Origin: DASZGI01 sp035938995
Lineage (GTDB): Bacteria > Actinomycetota > Actinomycetes > Streptomycetales > Catenulisporaceae
Reading direction: 5' to 3'
Length of the DNA: 7,850 bases
Assembly: GCF_035938995.1 (NCBI RefSeq)
Contig: NZ_DASZGI010000071.1
Span: 1 to 7,850 of the forward strand
Shown: in pieces, positions 1-6,001 of the stretch
How positions within the stretch are numbered: the first letter of the stretch is position 1
How the letters are laid out: each line of letters opens with the position of its first letter
Made by a program: the position numbers and the translations under genes
Notes under the pieces: generated by a model
Told to the model about the DNA's origin: nothing
The model's database searches: none
The model's input: the letters and a program-made list of their open reading frames with translations, nothing else

Positions 1-737
1 GCGTCGCCCTCGGCGATGTTCGCGGAGAGGTAGATCGGGGGTTCGACGTCTGCTGCGATCAGGCGGGCGGTGACTTCGGCGACGAGGAGTTGGGCGATCA
101 CGGCGTTGCCGATCGAGGAGACGGCGCACACTTTTCCGCCGCCGGGCAGGGCGAGGACTGCGTCGCCGTAGGGGGCGCCGTTGTCGATGACGACGTCGGC
201 GAGTTCGAACAGGCGCTTGCCGGAGGGGTGGCGGGAGGTGATGGCCGAGGAGTGGGCGAGGGAGGTGATGGCGATCACGGGGTGGCCGGCGGCGCGCGCG
301 ACGGAGGCCATTTCGACGGTGGCGCCGTTGCCGCCGGACTGTGAGCCGATGACCAGGACGTCCGCGGGGCCGATCGGTGCCAGGTCCCAGACGCGGCGGG
401 CGAGGTCGGGGTCGCGTTCGGCTTTCGGGTCGGCGAGTCGTTCGGCCGGTTCGCCGCCGAGCAGCACGATGTCGCGCAGGACCAGCTTGTTGGTGGGGAT
501 GAGGCCGCCGGCGCGTCCGCTGAGTTCCATCGCCAGCGCTTCAGAGTGTCCGGTGCCGAAGACTTGGAGGACTCCGTCGACGCGCAGGGAGGAGGCGACG
601 AGCTCCGCGGCTTTCTCGATGGCTGGGCCCTGCGTCGATTCGATGTGCGCGAGCTGTTCGCGTACTGCCGCGAGGAACGCTGCGGAGTCGATGGGCGCGG
701 GGTTGGTGGAGCTGGTCGGCGCGGGGTCGACGGGCAC
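1..737 (-). CDS. SIS domain-containing protein, UPF0309-type (C-terminus cut by window edge)
   Basis: This is a cytoplasmic sugar-isomerase (SIS) domain protein, expected to bind a phosphosugar; its reaction is unknown. 245 codons are visible. The N-terminal region (about 17-55) is helical. The first nucleotide-fold strand ends in GTGHS (61-65). The second ends in the phosphosugar loop GSQSGGNGAT (131-140), with the S-x-S-G-x-x-x-T pattern of SIS domains. A conserved NGAPYGDA stretch lies near 186-193, and the visible end, YLSANIAEGD, matches the C-terminal region of UPF0309 proteins (usually about 245-255 residues), so only a few residues should be missing. The GTG start at 737 is chosen because GGGAG sits just upstream and an in-frame TAA lies further upstream with no better start between. 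The gene is divergent from the site-2 protease. Domain assignment is firm; physiological role is unknown. Confidence 0.88.
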   Translation of the reverse strand, partial: MPVDPAPTSSTNPAPIDSAAFLAAVREQLAHIESTQGPAIEKAAELVASSLRVDGVLQVFGTGHSEALAMELSGRAGGLIPTNKLVLRDIVLLGGEPAERLADPKAERDPDLARRVWDLAPIGPADVLVIGSQSGGNGATVEMASVARAAGHPVIAITSLAHSSAITSRHPSGKRLFELADVVIDNGAPYGDAVLALPGGGKVCAVSSIGNAVIAQLLVAEVTARLIAADVEPPIYLSANIAEGD

Positions 738-803
738 GGTGGCTCCCGGGTTGTCGGCGGCGGATATGGGTCGGCGGTGGGGCGGGGTCGGCGATTCAGC
801 GGC

Positions 804-836
804 ACGTTACTGCACGGGGGGTGGGGTGTGAATCAA
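804..836 (-). promoter_or_regulatory. candidate promoter for the SIS-domain gene
   Basis: On the minus strand a TAACGT hexamer (809 to 804) fits the actinobacterial TAnnnT -10 pattern, about 67 nt before the GTG start. A TTGATT hexamer lies upstream (836 to 831), but the 21-nt gap is longer than the usual 17-19, so the -35 assignment is weak. The position in a divergent intergenic region supports a promoter here. Confidence 0.3.
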
Positions 837-949
837 GAGCGGAGGGGTCGGATGGTGGCGGGTGGACGGCGGCTTGGGTGTGGGCGTTTTCTCGGGTTTC
901 TCATACGGCGCGCTCACGCGGCTCCGACGCCCAGCTCAGCTTTGGGCCT

Positions 950-955
950 TAGCAT
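950..955 (+). promoter_or_regulatory. candidate -10 box for the site-2 protease gene
   Basis: TAGCAT fits TAnnnT and would start transcription near 962, leaving a leader of about 57 nt before the ATG at 1019. No convincing -35 is visible. A perfect 8-bp inverted repeat (GGCTCCGA at 920-927, TCGGAGCC at 987-994) brackets the box almost symmetrically. It could be a paired operator or could be chance in GC-rich DNA. Confidence 0.3.
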
Positions 956-1018
956 GGGCGCGTCGCGCTCTGCGGAGTGGCGGCCTTCGGAGCCGACGAA
1001 CGGGTGGGAACTGCGAAC

Positions 1019-1852
1019 ATGGGTGGATTCGGGCAGCGGACGGGTGTGCCGGGGCGGACCGCGTCGCCGTGGGGCCGCAGGCCTGCCCGGGTGAAGATCA
1101 GCCCGGTTTTCCTGTGCATCGTCGCGGTTGCGGTGACGGGCGGCGTCGCGACGTGGCAGGGGTATGGGAACGCACGGTTCGCGACGTTCGTGTTCGTGTT
1201 CGCGGCTTATTTCGTGGTGCTGTGTCTTCACGAGTTCGGGCACGCGTATTCGGCGCATCGGGCCGGGGACGCGGGGGTGGAGGCGCGCGGGTATCTGGAT
1301 CTGAATCCGCTGCGTTACATGAATCCGGTGCTGAGCATCCTGTTGCCGGCGATCTGGCTGATCATCGGGGCGTTGCCGCTGCCGGGCGGGGCGGTGCTGG
1401 TGAATCGGGCGGCGGCGCGCAGCCGGTGGCAGGCGAGCCTGATCTCGGCGAGCGGGCCGCTGATGAACATCGTGTTCGCGGGGCTGGCGATGGCGGCGGT
1501 CGGGATCTGGGCGCCGTCGGATGTCGACGTGTTGTACGGGTCGCACGCGGTGTTCTGGTCGGGGGTCTCGTTTTTCGCTTGGATCCAGCTCGCTGTAGCG
1601 CTGCTTAATCTGATCCCGGTGCCGGGCTTGGACGGTTACGGGATCGTCGAGCCGTACCTGCGGTACGAGACGCGGCGGGCGTTGGAGCCGATCCGGCCGT
1701 ACGGGATCTTGCTGGTGTTGTTGCTGCTGGCGGCGTTCCCGCCGGTCAGGGACGGCTTCTCGCATCTGATGAATTCGATCTGGTCGGGTCTCGCGCTGCC
1801 GGGCGATGGTCCGGGCTTCGGGCAGTACAACTTCCAGTTCTGGAAGCACTGA
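1019..1852 (+). CDS. site-2 protease family (M50) membrane metalloprotease
   Basis: This is a polytopic membrane zinc protease of the S2P/M50 family, which cuts transmembrane segments in regulated intramembrane proteolysis; the substrate is unknown. It has 277 residues. Hydrophobic segments lie near 27-46, 54-75, 104-119, 139-164, 177-200 and 229-240. The zinc motif HEFGH (71-75) is in the second segment. A G-P-x-x-N element (SGPLMN, 145-150) and the third-ligand motif NLIPVPGLDGY (197-207, Asp205) follow as expected. There is no PDZ or CBS domain, so this is the compact form of the family. The N-terminus (1-25) is basic and Gly/Arg-rich. The ATG at 1019 is preferred over an in-frame ATG at 977 because a GGGA element lies about 9 nt before it and the extra 14 residues look unlike the family. 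panB follows after 123 nt, so shared transcription is possible but unproven. Confidence 0.9.
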   Translation: MGGFGQRTGVPGRTASPWGRRPARVKISPVFLCIVAVAVTGGVATWQGYGNARFATFVFVFAAYFVVLCLHEFGHAYSAHRAGDAGVEARGYLDLNPLRYMNPVLSILLPAIWLIIGALPLPGGAVLVNRAAARSRWQASLISASGPLMNIVFAGLAMAAVGIWAPSDVDVLYGSHAVFWSGVSFFAWIQLAVALLNLIPVPGLDGYGIVEPYLRYETRRALEPIRPYGILLVLLLLAAFPPVRDGFSHLMNSIWSGLALPGDGPGFGQYNFQFWKH

Positions 1853-1886
1853 GCGGGCGGGGCGCGGGCGGCGGCTGCGGACGGCT

Positions 1887-1899
1887 GGCGGCGACCGCC
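1887..1899 (+). terminator. short hairpin after the site-2 protease gene
   Basis: A perfect 5-bp GC stem (GGCGG/CCGCC) with loop CGA lies 35 nt after the stop codon. It has no T-tract. It could be a weak terminator or a processing stem between the protease gene and panB. Confidence 0.25.
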
Positions 1900-1931
1900 C
1901 GGAAGTGAGACGATCGGCGGCAGTCCGGGGA

Positions 1932-1966
1932 CGCCCATAGGGCGCCACGAGATCTTTTCCGAGGAG
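1932..1966 (+). promoter_or_regulatory. panB leader: small hairpin and ribosome binding site
   Basis: A perfect CGCCC-ATA-GGGCG hairpin (1932-1944) is followed by an AT-richer stretch and a GAGGAG Shine-Dalgarno element (1961-1966), 9 nt before the ATG at 1976. The ribosome binding site fixes the panB start. The hairpin is short, and any regulatory role is speculation. Confidence 0.5.
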
Positions 1967-1975
1967 TCTTGCGCC

Positions 1976-2875
1976 ATGTCTACTGTCGGCATGTCTTCAA
2001 GTGCGTCGGCCGCGTCTGCACCGGCCGGGGCGAACGAGCCCAAGCTCACCCTGTACGGCGGTTCCAACGGTGTCGGGCGGCGGGTCACCGTGCGCGACCT
2101 CGCCCTGGCGAAGCAGCGCGGTGAGCGCTGGCCGATGTTGACCGCCTATGACGCATTGACCGCGGGGGTGTTCGACGAGGCCGGGATCCCGGTTTTGCTG
2201 GTCGGGGATTCGGCGGCGGACAACCACCTGGGGTACACGAACACGGTTCCGGTGACCGTGGACGAGTTGATCATGTTGACGGCGGCGGTGGTTCGGGGCA
2301 CGAAGCGGTCGCTGGTGGTCGCGGATCTGCCGTTCGGGTCGTACCAGGCGTCGGCGAAGCAGGCGCTGGAGACCGGGACCCGGTTCCTGAAGGAGGCGGG
2401 CGCGGGCGCGGTGAAGCTCGAGGGCGGCCGCCGGGTGGTGCACCAGGTGGAGGCGCTGGTGCAGGCCGGGATTCCGGTGATGGCGCATCTGGGGCTGACG
2501 CCGCAGTCGGTGAACGTGTTGGGCGGTTACCGGGTGCAGGGGCGCAGCGACGAGGAGGCTGAGCGGCTGCTGGCGGACGCGAAGTCGCTGGAGGCGGCGG
2601 GTGCGTTCGCAGTGGTGCTGGAGCTCGTGCCGGAGGAGCTGGCGGCGCGGGTGACGGAGCTGCTGACGATTCCGACGGTCGGGATCGGCGCGGGCGTGCA
2701 GTGTGACGCTCAGGTGCTGGTGTGGACCGACATGGCGGGGATGACGCCGGGCAAGGCGCCGCGGTTCGCGAAGAAGTACGCCGACATGCGGACCGTGTTG
2801 CGCGATGCTGCGCAGGCGTATGCGTCGGACGTGGTCAACGGGGCGTTCCCGGCGGCGGAGCACACTTTCCACTAG
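1976..2875 (+). CDS. panB: 3-methyl-2-oxobutanoate hydroxymethyltransferase (ketopantoate hydroxymethyltransferase)
   Basis: PanB transfers a hydroxymethyl group from 5,10-methylene-tetrahydrofolate to 2-oxoisovalerate, giving ketopantoate. This is the first committed step of pantothenate and CoA synthesis, in the cytoplasm. The protein has 299 residues and an (alpha/beta)8 fold. Visible motifs are WPMLTAYDALTAGVFDEAG (52-70), LLVGDSAADN (74-83) with metal ligand Asp78, VVADLPFGSY (114-123) with metal ligand Asp117, VKLEGG (146-151) with substrate-binding Lys147, GLTPQSVNVLGGYRVQGR (173-190), and VVLELVP (213-219) with catalytic Glu216. The C-terminal FPAAEHTF end is typical of actinobacterial PanB. 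The first 20 or so residues form a Ser/Ala-rich extension beyond the E. coli enzyme. The Shine-Dalgarno GAGGAG supports this start. No panC or panD is nearby, so the pathway is split across the genome. Identification is secure. Confidence 0.97.
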   Translation: MSTVGMSSSASAASAPAGANEPKLTLYGGSNGVGRRVTVRDLALAKQRGERWPMLTAYDALTAGVFDEAGIPVLLVGDSAADNHLGYTNTVPVTVDELIMLTAAVVRGTKRSLVVADLPFGSYQASAKQALETGTRFLKEAGAGAVKLEGGRRVVHQVEALVQAGIPVMAHLGLTPQSVNVLGGYRVQGRSDEEAERLLADAKSLEAAGAFAVVLELVPEELAARVTELLTIPTVGIGAGVQCDAQVLVWTDMAGMTPGKAPRFAKKYADMRTVLRDAAQAYASDVVNGAFPAAEHTFH

Positions 2876-2913
2876 TTCTGCCGGTTCGGCCGGTGATCTG
2901 GGCGGCCGCCTGG

Positions 2914-2927
2914 CACGATGTCCCGTA
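2914..2927 (+). promoter_or_regulatory. possible leaderless-start -10 element before the hypothetical gene
   Basis: CACGAT (2914-2919) ends 7 nt before the ATG at 2927, and no Shine-Dalgarno sequence is visible. This is the same spacing as TAGACT to ATG at the map gene. CACGAT is a poor match to TAnnnT, so the call is tentative. Confidence 0.3.
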
Positions 2928-3535
2928 TGGACAGAGTCCAGGCGGCTGCTCTGCGTGATCTGCTGGCTGCGGTGGGGCCGGGGTCGGGCTGGGTGGAGGC
3001 GAGCGCGGAGTTCGGGTCGGCGTTGCGGCGGGCGCCCCGGCGGCCGGGGGCGCTGCTGGTGGCGGGTCCCGCGGATGACGAACCCTGGCATTTCGCCGCG
3101 CATCTGTCCGAGGAGGCGCGGTGGGCCGGGGTTCCGGAATTGGCGCCGGTGCTGGTGAGGCACGACCCGCCGGTTGACGCGCCGACGCATCTGACGGTCG
3201 GGTTGGAGAGGTTGGCGGCGGCGGAGCGGGGTGAGGCGCTGATGGTCGTCGCGCAGCAGGATCCGGCGGATGCGTTGTTGGAGCGGATCGGGGACGCGCG
3301 GCGGCGGGGGGCGCGGATTCTCACCTTGGATCAGGGCGCGGTGGAGTTGCGGGGGCTGGCGCATGAGGCGTTGACCGTGCCGACCGATCCGGGGCCGTTG
3401 ACGTTCGATTCTGCGCAGCATCTGGTGTCGTTGGCGGCGGGGGAACGGGCGTCGTCGAGTGGGGGCGGCGGGCTGCGTGCGTGGTTGGGGCGGTGGGTCG
3501 ACGCCGTGAGCGGGCAGCGGGTGGAGCGCTGGTGA
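2927..3535 (+). CDS. actinobacterial hypothetical protein, possible SIS-like fold
   Basis: I do not recognise a named family. The 202-residue protein is soluble, with no signal peptide or membrane segment. It alternates predicted strands and helices: a helical start, a hydrophobic strand ALLVAGP (about 41-47), the WHFAAHLSEEARWAGVPELAPVLVRH region, a second strand ALMVVAQ, then LLERIGDARRRGARILTLDQG followed by LRGLAHEALTVP. The last pattern, in which a helix precedes RGARIL and then an LAHEAL-type helix ends in a short strand, is reminiscent of the second half of SIS domains. No phosphosugar serine loop is evident, so any SIS relation would be divergent or degenerate. The C-terminus is Gly/Ser-rich, then amphipathic. 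An in-frame ATG at 2918 is an alternative start; 2927 fits a leaderless start better. The gene lies 51 nt after panB and converges on the next gene. Coding potential is good; function is unknown. Confidence 0.75.
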   Translation: MDRVQAAALRDLLAAVGPGSGWVEASAEFGSALRRAPRRPGALLVAGPADDEPWHFAAHLSEEARWAGVPELAPVLVRHDPPVDAPTHLTVGLERLAAAERGEALMVVAQQDPADALLERIGDARRRGARILTLDQGAVELRGLAHEALTVPTDPGPLTFDSAQHLVSLAAGERASSSGGGGLRAWLGRWVDAVSGQRVERW

Positions 3536-3539
3536 CGGG

Positions 3540-3610
3540 GCGGTTGTGACCGGATGATGGCGGCCGCGCGGGCGGTAGCCAAGCGGTCGTGACCGGGCCA
3601 TGGTGACCGC
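3540..3610. terminator. convergent intergenic region with repeated GCGGTYGTGACCGG and a hairpin
   Basis: Between the two convergent stop codons, GCGGTYGTGACCGG occurs twice (3540-3553 and 3583-3596) with one mismatch. GCGGTC (3583-3588) can pair with GACCGC (3605-3610). An inner ACC/GGT pairing (3592-3594 with 3602-3604) leaves a 7-nt loop. This could act as a bidirectional terminator without a T-tract, as is common in actinomycetes. Confidence 0.4.
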
Positions 3611-3631
3611 ACGGCGGCGCGGGCGGGGCTC

Positions 3632-3805
3632 TCAGTCGTCACCGTGGTCCCAGGCGGCGTTGCGTTCTTTGACCTTCTGGAGCGCGTTCTCGGCCTCTTC
3701 GCGGGTGTCGTAAGGGCCGAGGCGGTCTTTGGCCTGGCAGCCGACCTCGCCTTCGACGCGGTGGTGCTTGATGCAGTAGTACCACTGGGGGTGTCCGTCG
3801 GTCAT
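3632..3805 (-). CDS. small SPOR-like conserved protein (57 aa)
   Basis: This is a 57-residue acidic-ended protein that I recognise only as a small actinobacterial type. Its core LGPYDTREEAENALQKVKERNAAW (29-52) resembles the GPY-t-eEA-x-AL pattern of SPOR-like domains, which bind denuded peptidoglycan in larger proteins. No signal peptide or membrane anchor is present, so it should be cytoplasmic and a peptidoglycan role is doubtful. The N-terminal half contains WYYCIKHHRVEGEVGC, in which Cys11, His14, His15 and Cys23 could form a metal site. The ATG at 3805 has a strong AAGGAG Shine-Dalgarno sequence 7 nt upstream, which makes this a real gene and sets the start. A much longer open frame running through 3805 towards map is not coding. 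The gene is divergent from map, 81 nt apart, and convergent with the preceding hypothetical gene. Confidence 0.85.
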   Translation of the reverse strand: MTDGHPQWYYCIKHHRVEGEVGCQAKDRLGPYDTREEAENALQKVKERNAAWDHGDD

Positions 3806-3873
3806 GGCCGGTCTCCTTCGGCGGGGCGGGCGGTTGTGGGTCGTCGGGGGAATCCTGCCCGGGGCGGGGGTTT

Positions 3874-3879
3874 TAGACT
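3874..3879 (+). promoter_or_regulatory. TAGACT -10 box of map, leaderless start
   Basis: TAGACT matches TAnnnT and ends exactly 7 nt before the ATG at 3887, so transcription should begin at or next to the A of the start codon. No Shine-Dalgarno sequence precedes it. No clear -35 is visible in the GC-rich stretch upstream. An ATG at 3881 lies inside the spacer and would be upstream of the predicted transcript start. Confidence 0.6.
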
Positions 3880-3886
3880 CATGGGC

Positions 3887-4735
3887 ATGGCTTCCCTGGT
3901 TCCCGGTACTTTGTCGCCTACTCGTTCCGTCCCCGCTGATATCGCCCGCCCGGAGTATGTGGGCAAGTCGGCGCCGACGCCGTATACCGGGCCGGACGTG
4001 CAGTCCGCGGAGACGCTCGAGAAGATGCGGATCGCGGGGCGGATCGCGGCGCAGGCGCTGGCCGAGGTGGGCGAGGCGGTCAAGCCGGGGATCACGACGG
4101 ACGAGCTGGACCGGATCGGGCACGAGTTCCTGTGCGACCACGGCGCTTATCCGTCGACGCTGGGCTATCGGGGGTATCCGAAGTCGCTGTGCACGTCGGT
4201 GAACGAGGTGATCTGCCACGGGATCCCGGATTCGACGCTGCTGAACGAGGGCGACATCGTGAACGTCGACATCACGGCGTTCATCGGCGGGGTGCACGGG
4301 GACACGAACGCGACCTTCGAGGTGGGCGAGGTGTCGCAGGAGGCGCGTCTGCTGGTGGAGCGGACCCGGGAGTCGTTGGACCGGGCGATCAAGGCGGTGC
4401 GGCCGGGGCGGCAGGTGAACGTGATCGGGCGGGTGATCGAGTCGTACGCGAAGCGGTTCGGGTACGGGGTGGTGCGGGTGTTCACCGGGCACGGGATCGG
4501 GTCGGCGTTTCACAGCGGCCTGATCATCCCGCACTACGACGATCCGCGGGCGGACACGGTGTTCCAGCCGGGGATGACGTTCACGATCGAGCCGATGCTG
4601 ACGTTGGGGACGATCGAGCACCGGATGTGGGCGGACAACTGGACGGCGGTGACTGCGGACGGGAAGCTGACGGCCCAGTTCGAGCACACGATGGTGGTCA
4701 CGGAGGACGGCGTCGAGCTGCTCACGGTGCCGTAG
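3887..4735 (+). CDS. map: type I methionine aminopeptidase, MapB-like long form
   Basis: This enzyme removes the N-terminal methionine from nascent proteins at the ribosome and is usually essential. It has 282 residues and the pita-bread fold. The five metal ligands are in place: Asp128 (IVNVDIT), Asp139 (VHGDTN), His202 (FTGHGIGS), Glu235 (TIEPM) and Glu266 (QFEHT). The substrate-pocket histidines His111 (ICHGIPD) and His209 (AFHSGL) are also present. About 40 N-terminal residues precede the catalytic core and carry a proline-rich SPTRSVP segment followed by IARPEYVGK. This extension is closely like that of Mycobacterium tuberculosis MapB, where it is thought to aid ribosome association. The start at 3887 is chosen for the leaderless TAGACT geometry. 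It is divergent from the SPOR-like gene and convergent with the primase-like gene. Many actinomycetes carry two map genes; a second is not in this window. Identification is secure. Confidence 0.96.
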   Translation: MASLVPGTLSPTRSVPADIARPEYVGKSAPTPYTGPDVQSAETLEKMRIAGRIAAQALAEVGEAVKPGITTDELDRIGHEFLCDHGAYPSTLGYRGYPKSLCTSVNEVICHGIPDSTLLNEGDIVNVDITAFIGGVHGDTNATFEVGEVSQEARLLVERTRESLDRAIKAVRPGRQVNVIGRVIESYAKRFGYGVVRVFTGHGIGSAFHSGLIIPHYDDPRADTVFQPGMTFTIEPMLTLGTIEHRMWADNWTAVTADGKLTAQFEHTMVVTEDGVELLTVP

Positions 4736-4801
4736 GCGGGGCTGCGCGGTGGCTGCAAAGTGGCTGCGGCCGGGAACTGGAACTGGCGACCGGCCTGGTA
4801 C

Positions 4802-4838
4802 GGCTCGCCTGGGCGGCGTCAACCGGTCCGGGCGAGCC
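4802..4838. terminator. hairpin between convergent map and primase-like genes
   Basis: GGCTCGCC (4802-4809) pairs perfectly with GGCGAGCC (4831-4838). The stem extends inward through a T-G wobble, two G-C pairs, another wobble and a C-G pair, giving about 13 bp and an 11-nt loop. It lies between two converging stop codons (4735 and 4851), so it can serve both strands. There is no T-tract. Confidence 0.55.
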
Positions 4839-4850
4839 CGTCGGAGCGAC

Positions 4851-5516
4851 CTAGTCGGCGACGGCTTCGCAGGCGTCGGCGAGGGCGCTGAGTAGGCGCA
4901 GCGGGTCGGGCAGCGGCGCGCGGGGTTCGTGGATCCAGCGGGCTGTGCCGCCGCTCACCGCGCGGGAGGGTGGGATCAGGACGTAGGAGCCACGGTTGTG
5001 CCAGCGCAGTCCGGGGCCGCCGACGCCGGTCTCGGGGGCGGCGTCGAGGGCGCAGGGCCACCATTCGTCGGTGAGGACATCGTCTTCGGCGCCGGGGCGG
5101 GCTGCGGTGAAGAACAGGTGACGGGTGCCGTCGGCGGAGGCGGCGACCGGGCCGACGGGTTCGGCGGCGGCGGTGAGGGCGGCGAAGGCGAGACGTCCGG
5201 CGGCTGCGGGGACGTCGAGGACATCGTGGGTGCGTCCGGTGGGGGTGGCGAAGTTGGTGCCGGGCAGACGCAGGCGCCAGCGGTCCAGTTGCGCGGGGTC
5301 GGCGCTGGCTTCGGTGCTCCAGCCGTAGGAGAGCGGGTGGGCGCCGGGGTCGGGACAGCCGACGCGGCTACAGGAGCAGCCGGGTCCGCGGGGGGCGGCG
5401 GCGGGGACGAGGGCGAAGCCGCGGGCGATGAAGTCCGCGAGCGGGTCGGTGTCGTCGCGTTTGCGGCGCATTCCGGGGATCCGGGCGCGGGCCGGTGCTC
5501 GGTCGGTCGCTGCCAT
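4851..5516 (-). CDS. bifunctional DNA primase/polymerase N-terminal-domain protein, probably non-catalytic
   Basis: The 221-residue protein matches the N-terminal domain of archaeo-eukaryotic-type primase-polymerases, a family seen in phages and plasmids and as stand-alone chromosomal copies in actinomycetes. In order: a basic N-terminus, helix DPLADFIARGFALVPAAA (24-41), a Cys cluster CSCSRVGC (47-54) followed by PGAHP (57-61), W66, GTNFATPTG (86-94), the metal-motif position DVLDVP (98-103), GTRHLFF (130-136) with the conserved His133, and the late family signature HNRGSYVLIPPS (173-184). Active members have a D-x-D/E pair; here Asp101 is kept but the second acid is Pro103. No helicase domain follows. 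The ATG at 5516 has GGAGG 10 nt upstream; Met16 is an alternative without a good binding site. The fold assignment is fairly secure. Loss of polymerase activity is inferred, and a regulatory or DNA-binding role is possible. Confidence 0.8.
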   Translation of the reverse strand: MAATDRAPARARIPGMRRKRDDTDPLADFIARGFALVPAAAPRGPGCSCSRVGCPDPGAHPLSYGWSTEASADPAQLDRWRLRLPGTNFATPTGRTHDVLDVPAAAGRLAFAALTAAAEPVGPVAASADGTRHLFFTAARPGAEDDVLTDEWWPCALDAAPETGVGGPGLRWHNRGSYVLIPPSRAVSGGTARWIHEPRAPLPDPLRLLSALADACEAVAD

Positions 5517-5627
5517 CCTCGGCTTGCCTCCTTCCCGCCTGCCGGGGCAACGAGCGGCTGGTGCGGGCGGCTACCGGCCACTCGGTGGATTCCCGGAGGT
5601 ATGGGGCGCTCCCCCGGGCTGGGTCTT

Positions 5628-5633
5628 AGTCTA
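5628..5633 (-). promoter_or_regulatory. candidate -10 box (TAGACT) for the primase-like gene
   Basis: On the minus strand TAGACT (5633 to 5628) is identical to the hexamer before map and would start transcription near 5621, giving a leader of about 105 nt. The leader contains GC-rich self-complementary sequence near 5590-5617. No good -35 is seen. The overlapping plus-strand TAGTCT is also a possible box, but no gene follows it. Confidence 0.4.
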
Positions 5634-5788
5634 CGGGGCGGGGCGGACGGGTGTGGGGTGAATCCGGGATCGAGTGGCGGGGTGGCATTGAAAAGCCCTG
5701 TTTCGGTGTGGCGGTGCGAGGGTGCGTTGCCGATCGGGACGGCTGGCTCGCGGCGGTGTCGTCGCTGGCCATGGCGCGGATGCGGGTG

Positions 5789-5818
5789 CCGCGCACGTAA
5801 ATCCCGCGCACGTAAATC
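5789..5818 (+). repeat. perfect tandem 15-bp direct repeat
   Basis: CCGCGCACGTAAATC occurs twice back to back (5789-5803 and 5804-5818). The core GCACGTA recurs at 5839-5845, 31 nt (about three helical turns) after the second copy, where it overlaps a TACACT box. The words are AT-richer than the surroundings. They could be binding sites for a regulator. Confidence 0.85.
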
Positions 5819-5843
5819 GGGGTGCGCTCACAGAGCGTGCACG

Positions 5844-5849
5844 TACACT
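5844..5849 (+). promoter_or_regulatory. candidate -10 box TACACT downstream of the tandem repeat
   Basis: TACACT fits TAnnnT and would start transcription near 5856. No -35 consensus is visible at the expected distance. Instead the tandem repeat lies centred near -45 and -60, the usual place for an activator. An imperfect dyad (GTGCGCTC at 5822-5829 with GAGC-GT-GCAC at 5833-5842) sits between. The transcript would be a second, long helicase leader or a small RNA. Confidence 0.4.
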
Positions 5850-6001
5850 GAAGAGGTATCAGGGCCTTCGGCCGCCGGGTTCCGTGCGGTGCGAGGGCAC
5901 GGGGGTCGCGTGGCACGGGGCGTCGCGGTCTGGCGGGGAGAACGCGGCCTCCGTGCCGGCCCGCGCGGTCGGCGGCGTGGGGCCCGGGGTCGGGGTGACC
6001 A

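Noticed and set aside
914..1948. A 344-codon minus-strand open frame opposite the site-2 protease.
   Set aside because: It is low-complexity Arg/Pro/Gln composition and antisense to a gene with intact catalytic motifs.
1997..3601. A 534-codon open frame on the minus strand opposite panB and the hypothetical gene.
   Set aside because: The translation is extremely Arg/Pro/His-rich with no family motifs, and it lies opposite a secure panB. It results from the G-ending codon bias of the plus strand.
3806..4822. A long minus-strand open frame continuing upstream of the small SPOR-like gene, opposite map.
   Set aside because: Only the last 57 residues look like a protein, and these have their own strong ribosome binding site. 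The rest is Arg/Pro-rich antisense of map.
5789..5818. The tandem repeat as the start of a CRISPR array.
   Set aside because: There are only two copies, with no spacer between them, the unit is 15 bp, and no cas genes are present.
5626..5916. A 96-residue minus-strand frame with a repeated IYVRG and a few cysteines.
   Set aside because: The repeat simply translates the tandem 15-bp DNA repeat. There is no ribosome binding site or family match, and the frame ends arbitrarily.
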